Below, piece by piece: positions 7,150-9,779 of a stretch of DNA of 9,779 bases. Origin of the DNA: Acidithiobacillus sp. (GTDB lineage Bacteria; Pseudomonadota; Gammaproteobacteria; Acidithiobacillales; Acidithiobacillaceae); contig DAIAVG010000038.1 in NCBI GenBank assembly GCA_027445725.1, forward strand, positions 1-9,779, read 5' to 3'. A model generated the notes under the pieces. The model searched no databases. It was not told where the DNA came from and worked only from the letters and a program-made list of their open reading frames with translations. Within the stretch, counting starts at the first letter, position 1, and each line of letters begins with the position of its first letter. The translations under genes were made by a program, and so were the position numbers.

Positions 7150-7821
7150 ATGGTAGGGTCAGAACGGTCCGTTCACATCTCGGCAGAAGGGATTAGCCTG
7201 GAAGGCATCTGGGCGATTCCCGAAAATGCCCTCGGTCTGGTGCTCTTCGCCCACGGCAGCGGCAGCAGCCGCCTGAGCCCCAGGAACAATTACGTGGCGC
7301 AGATACTGCGTGACGGCGGTATTGGTACCTTGCTCTTTGATCTGCTGAGTGAAGAGGAGGACAGGGTCTACGCCACCCGCTTCGACATCGGCCTGCTGAG
7401 CGAGCGCCTGGCGTTAGCCACCCGTTGGACACAGCGACAGCCGGGGGCGGCGGCCCTGCCCCTGGGTTATTTCGGTGCCAGCACCGGCGCTGCGGCGGCC
7501 CTGCGCGCCGCAGCCCAGTTTGGTGACGCTATCGCTGCGGTGGTTTCCCGCGGCGGGCGACCCGATCTCACCGGTCCCGCCATCACCCAGGTGAAAGCGC
7601 CCACCCTCCTTATCGTCGGCGGCTTAGACGATGTGGTGATTGGTCTGAATGAGCAGGCTTTCGCCGCCTTGCGGGCGGAGAAGGAGCTGGCCATTGTCCC
7701 CGGCGCCACCCATCTCTTTGAGGAACGAGGGACGCTGGAAGCGGCGGCCCGCCTGGCCCTGGAGTGGTTTCAGCGCCATTTCAAAGCCGCAGCCGCAGCC
7801 GCCGATGTGACAAGGCGGTGA
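7150..7821 (+). CDS. Alpha/beta hydrolase, dienelactone hydrolase-like
   Basis: This 223-residue protein has the complete alpha/beta hydrolase triad. The nucleophile Ser111 lies in G-A-S-T-G (109-113). The acid is Asp160 or Asp161 in V-G-G-L-D-D-V-V, and His188 is in G-A-T-H-L-F-E-E. The oxyanion loop H-G-S-G-S-S at 35-40 follows the second core strand V-L-F-A-H. It belongs to the dienelactone-hydrolase-like subgroup commonly found next to, or fused with, a phosphoribosyltransferase domain. The substrate is unknown and dienelactone degradation should not be assumed. A strong Shine-Dalgarno, GGGAGGT (7138-7144), supports the ATG at 7150. The C-terminal tail is alanine-rich and basic. It converges on polX with a 23-bp gap in which no terminator is visible. 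Confidence 0.88.
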   Translation: MVGSERSVHISAEGISLEGIWAIPENALGLVLFAHGSGSSRLSPRNNYVAQILRDGGIGTLLFDLLSEEEDRVYATRFDIGLLSERLALATRWTQRQPGAAALPLGYFGASTGAAAALRAAAQFGDAIAAVVSRGGRPDLTGPAITQVKAPTLLIVGGLDDVVIGLNEQAFAALRAEKELAIVPGATHLFEERGTLEAAARLALEWFQRHFKAAAAAADVTRR

Positions 7822-7844
7822 AACAGGTCCCCGCACGCGTCGGC

Positions 7845-9575
7845 CTAGCTGCTCATGGTCGCCGCCAGCAGTGCCCGCAACTCCTTGAGGGTCCGCGTAT
7901 TGAGCACGTCTTTCTTCTCCAGCCAGCCGCGCCGCGCCTGCTGCAGGCCAAAATGCAGGTTGTCGAAGTCGTGAATGCTGTGGGCATCGGAATTGACGGC
8001 CAGCAGCACCCCTTCTTCCTTGGCCATCCGGGCATGGATGTCGACGAGATCCAAGCGCTCGGGCTGGGCGTTGATCTCCAGAAAGCAGCCCCGCTCGCGC
8101 GCATGGCGGATGATGCGGGGCATGTCCACATCCATGGCTTCCCGGCTGCCGATGAGCCGCCCGCTGGGATGGGCGAGGATGGTGAAATGGGGGCTGTCCA
8201 TGGCCTTGAGGATGCGTGCGGTCTGTTTGCCCCTGGGCAGATCGAAGCGGTAGTGCACCGCAGCCACTACCAGGTCCAGGTCACCCAGGATGCCGTCGGG
8301 CAAATCCAGGCTGCCGTCTTCCAGGATGTCCACCTCTATGCCCTTGAGGAGCGTGATGCCATCGAGTTCCGTATTCAGGGCGTCAATCTCGTCCAACTGC
8401 CGGCGCAAGCGCACCGGGTCGAGGCCATGGGCGACGGTCAGGTGGCGGCTGTGCTCGGTGATAGCCAGATATTCCAGACCCGCGGCCTTGGCCGCCGCGG
8501 CCATATCCCGCACACTATAGTGACCATCGCTGGCCTTGCTGTGGGCGTGAAGGTCGCCGCGCAAATCGTCCATCGCCACCAGTTTCGGCAAATGTCCGGC
8601 GCGGGCGGCCTGGATTTCGCCGCGGTTCTCCCGCAGTTCCGGCTCAATATAGGGCAGGCCGACAGCGGCGTAGACGGATTCCTCCGTTTCGCCGGCAATA
8701 CGTTCTTTCCCGCGAAAAAGCCCATATTCGTTGACCTTCAGACCCATATCCTGACCCATGCGGCGGATGGCGATGTTGTGGGCCTTGGAGCCGGTGAAAT
8801 AATGCAGGGCGGCGCCATAGGCGGATTCGTCCACGGCGCGCAGGTCCACCTGGAGTTTGTTCCGCAGGATCACGGTGGCCCGTGTGGTGCCCTGGGAGAG
8901 GACTTCCGCCACATCCTCATAGGCGGTGAAGCGCTCCATCACCGGACTGTCGGCAGTGGCCGTAGCCAGTATATCCAGGTCGCCCACCGTGTCCTTGCCA
9001 CGCCGGAAGCTGCCGGCCACCACCACCCGCCGCACGCCGGGTATGTTCTGCAGGTAGTGGACCAGGGCGGCTGCATACGGGGCGGCGATGGCGATAGGGA
9101 AACGGGGAACGGCGGCGATCTGGGCCTGGAGGGCTTCCAGGATGCGCGTTTCGGTCTTCTCGCCAAAACCGGGGACACTGCGAATGCGCCCCTCCCTGGC
9201 GGCGCGGGTGAGCTGGTCCACGGTCTCCACGTCCAGTTCATGCCAAAGCGCCTTGACCCGCTTAGGTCCAAGGCCCGGCACCTTGAGCAGCTCCGTCAAT
9301 GCCGGCGGGGTCTGTTTTTCCAGTTTTTCGAGAAAGGAGCAGTGGCCCGTGGTAACGATCTCGATGATTTTTTTAGCCAGGTCGTCGCCGATGCCGGGCA
9401 GTTCCGTGAGGTCTTCACCGGCCTCTACCATGGTCTTGACGTCGCTGCTCAGGCCTTGTAGGAGACGGGCGGCATTGCGGTAGGCTCGTACCCGGAAGGG
9501 ATTGGCGTCCTCAATCTCCAAAAGATCGGCGATTTCGTCGAAGATGTGGACAATGTCAGGATTGAGAATGGGCAT
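7845..9575 (-). CDS. polX: DNA polymerase/3'-5' exonuclease PolX
   Basis: Bacterial family X DNA polymerase, 576 residues, close to the usual 570. It fills short gaps in base-excision repair and carries a PHP-type metal-dependent exonuclease/AP endonuclease domain. The N-terminal 8-kDa region with helix-hairpin-helix motifs is at about 1-150 (L-P-G-I-G-D-D-L-A at 59-67, V-P-G-L-G-P-K at 99-105, V-P-G-F-G-E-K at 134-140). The polymerase nucleotidyltransferase motif is G-S-F-R-R-G-K-D-T-V-G-D-L-D-I-L at 188-203, with catalytic Asp199 and Asp201 and a third Asp at 244 (V-D-L-R). The PHP domain begins at G-D-L-H-A-H-S (340-346). It continues with T-E-H-S (about 373-376), G-I-E-V-D (about 412-416), A-H-P-S-G and N-S-D-A-H (about 528-532), so its metal ligands look intact. 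The start lies 2 bases after the upstream phosphoribosyltransferase stop, indicating coupled expression. Confidence 0.96.
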   Translation of the reverse strand: MPILNPDIVHIFDEIADLLEIEDANPFRVRAYRNAARLLQGLSSDVKTMVEAGEDLTELPGIGDDLAKKIIEIVTTGHCSFLEKLEKQTPPALTELLKVPGLGPKRVKALWHELDVETVDQLTRAAREGRIRSVPGFGEKTETRILEALQAQIAAVPRFPIAIAAPYAAALVHYLQNIPGVRRVVVAGSFRRGKDTVGDLDILATATADSPVMERFTAYEDVAEVLSQGTTRATVILRNKLQVDLRAVDESAYGAALHYFTGSKAHNIAIRRMGQDMGLKVNEYGLFRGKERIAGETEESVYAAVGLPYIEPELRENRGEIQAARAGHLPKLVAMDDLRGDLHAHSKASDGHYSVRDMAAAAKAAGLEYLAITEHSRHLTVAHGLDPVRLRRQLDEIDALNTELDGITLLKGIEVDILEDGSLDLPDGILGDLDLVVAAVHYRFDLPRGKQTARILKAMDSPHFTILAHPSGRLIGSREAMDVDMPRIIRHARERGCFLEINAQPERLDLVDIHARMAKEEGVLLAVNSDAHSIHDFDNLHFGLQQARRGWLEKKDVLNTRTLKELRALLAATMSS

Positions 9576-9577
9576 AT

Positions 9578-9779
9578 TTATGGCTGCTCCGGTTCCTGCC
9601 TGGGCGATGTTTCGCGCAAAATCTCCAGCACCTCTTCGTCCTTGACTTCACGGAAGTCGGTAAAGAACTCGCCCACCGCATAAAACGGTTTCGGGGCCGC
9701 CAAATAAACGAGATCATCGGCGAGGGGGCGCAACTGCGCGATGGTGTCGGGAGGGGCCACGGCAAAGGCGGCGATCAGG
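9578..9779 (-). CDS. Phosphoribosyltransferase-domain protein, C-terminal 66 residues
   Basis: The gene enters from beyond the right end of the window; only its last 66 residues are visible. The pattern A-x-A-V-A-P-P-D-T, then L-R-P-L-A-D-D-L-V, A-P-K-P-F-Y-A-V-G-E-F-F-T-D-F and V-K-D-E-E-V-L-E-I-L, is the characteristic end of the PRT-fold (PF00156) family often paired with dienelactone-like hydrolases. The PRPP-binding loop would lie outside the window, so catalytic competence cannot be judged. A GTG at 9760 could be taken as a start, but the frame stays open upstream and the family signature continues through it, so it is internal. It ends in TAA 2 bases before polX on the same strand. Confidence 0.75.
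   Translation of the reverse strand, partial: LIAAFAVAPPDTIAQLRPLADDLVYLAAPKPFYAVGEFFTDFREVKDEEVLEILRETSPRQEPEQP

Noticed and set aside
7822..7844. Terminator between the convergent hydrolase and polX genes
   Set aside because: Only a 3-bp pairing around ACGCGT is possible and there is no T-tract on either strand.
7764..9461. A 565-codon open frame on the + strand opposite polX
   Set aside because: It lies almost entirely antisense to polX, whose domains and catalytic residues are intact. Codon-position bias in GC-rich genes commonly keeps the complementary frame open. Its translation shows no recognisable domain, and its first codons lie inside the hydrolase gene.

Overview
The window looks like chromosomal DNA from an Acidithiobacillus-type chemolithoautotroph (gammaproteobacterial lineage close to A. 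ferrooxidans). The main reason is a 434-residue sulfide:quinone reductase whose length and cysteine positions (128, 160, 356) match the A. ferrooxidans enzyme as I remember it. The other genes are ordinary proteobacterial housekeeping genes and fit that assignment. The species was not checked by any search.

Region 1 (1-3495, + strand) is a tight housekeeping run: the 3' end of a YciO/Sua5-type gene, a site-2-protease-family (M50) membrane protein, trpS, scpA and scpB. From the M50 gene onward every junction overlaps (4, 20 and 1 bases), so these genes are probably co-transcribed and translationally coupled. They link tRNA charging with the ScpAB subunits of the SMC chromosome condensation complex.

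Region 2 (3496-5034) is a self-contained sulfide-oxidation unit. It has an AT-rich promoter region with a TATAAT box inside an inverted repeat, a leader with a perfect 7-bp hairpin stem, sqr with a good Shine-Dalgarno, and a textbook Rho-independent terminator. In many proteobacteria scpB is followed directly by rluB, so sqr appears to sit inside that conserved order.

Region 3 (5035-6690, + strand) resumes the housekeeping order with rluB (23S rRNA pseudouridine synthase), followed 9 bases later by an endonuclease-III-like, iron-sulfur DNA glycosylase.

Region 4 (6691-9779) contains a small GlsB/YeaQ-family membrane protein (- strand), a 181-bp divergent intergenic region, and an alpha/beta hydrolase (+ strand). 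Converging on the hydrolase is a - strand pair: the 3' end of a phosphoribosyltransferase-domain gene and polX (family X DNA polymerase with PHP exonuclease domain), 2 bases apart. Hydrolase and phosphoribosyltransferase domains of these types are often neighbours or fused, so here they flank polX.

No tRNA, rRNA, CRISPR array, insertion sequence or phage gene was seen. The points most worth a second look are the regulatory architecture of the sqr unit, the cysteine signature in TrpRS, the possible leaderless start of the M50 gene, and the polX-flanking hydrolase/phosphoribosyltransferase arrangement. I did not find a clearly new multi-gene system.
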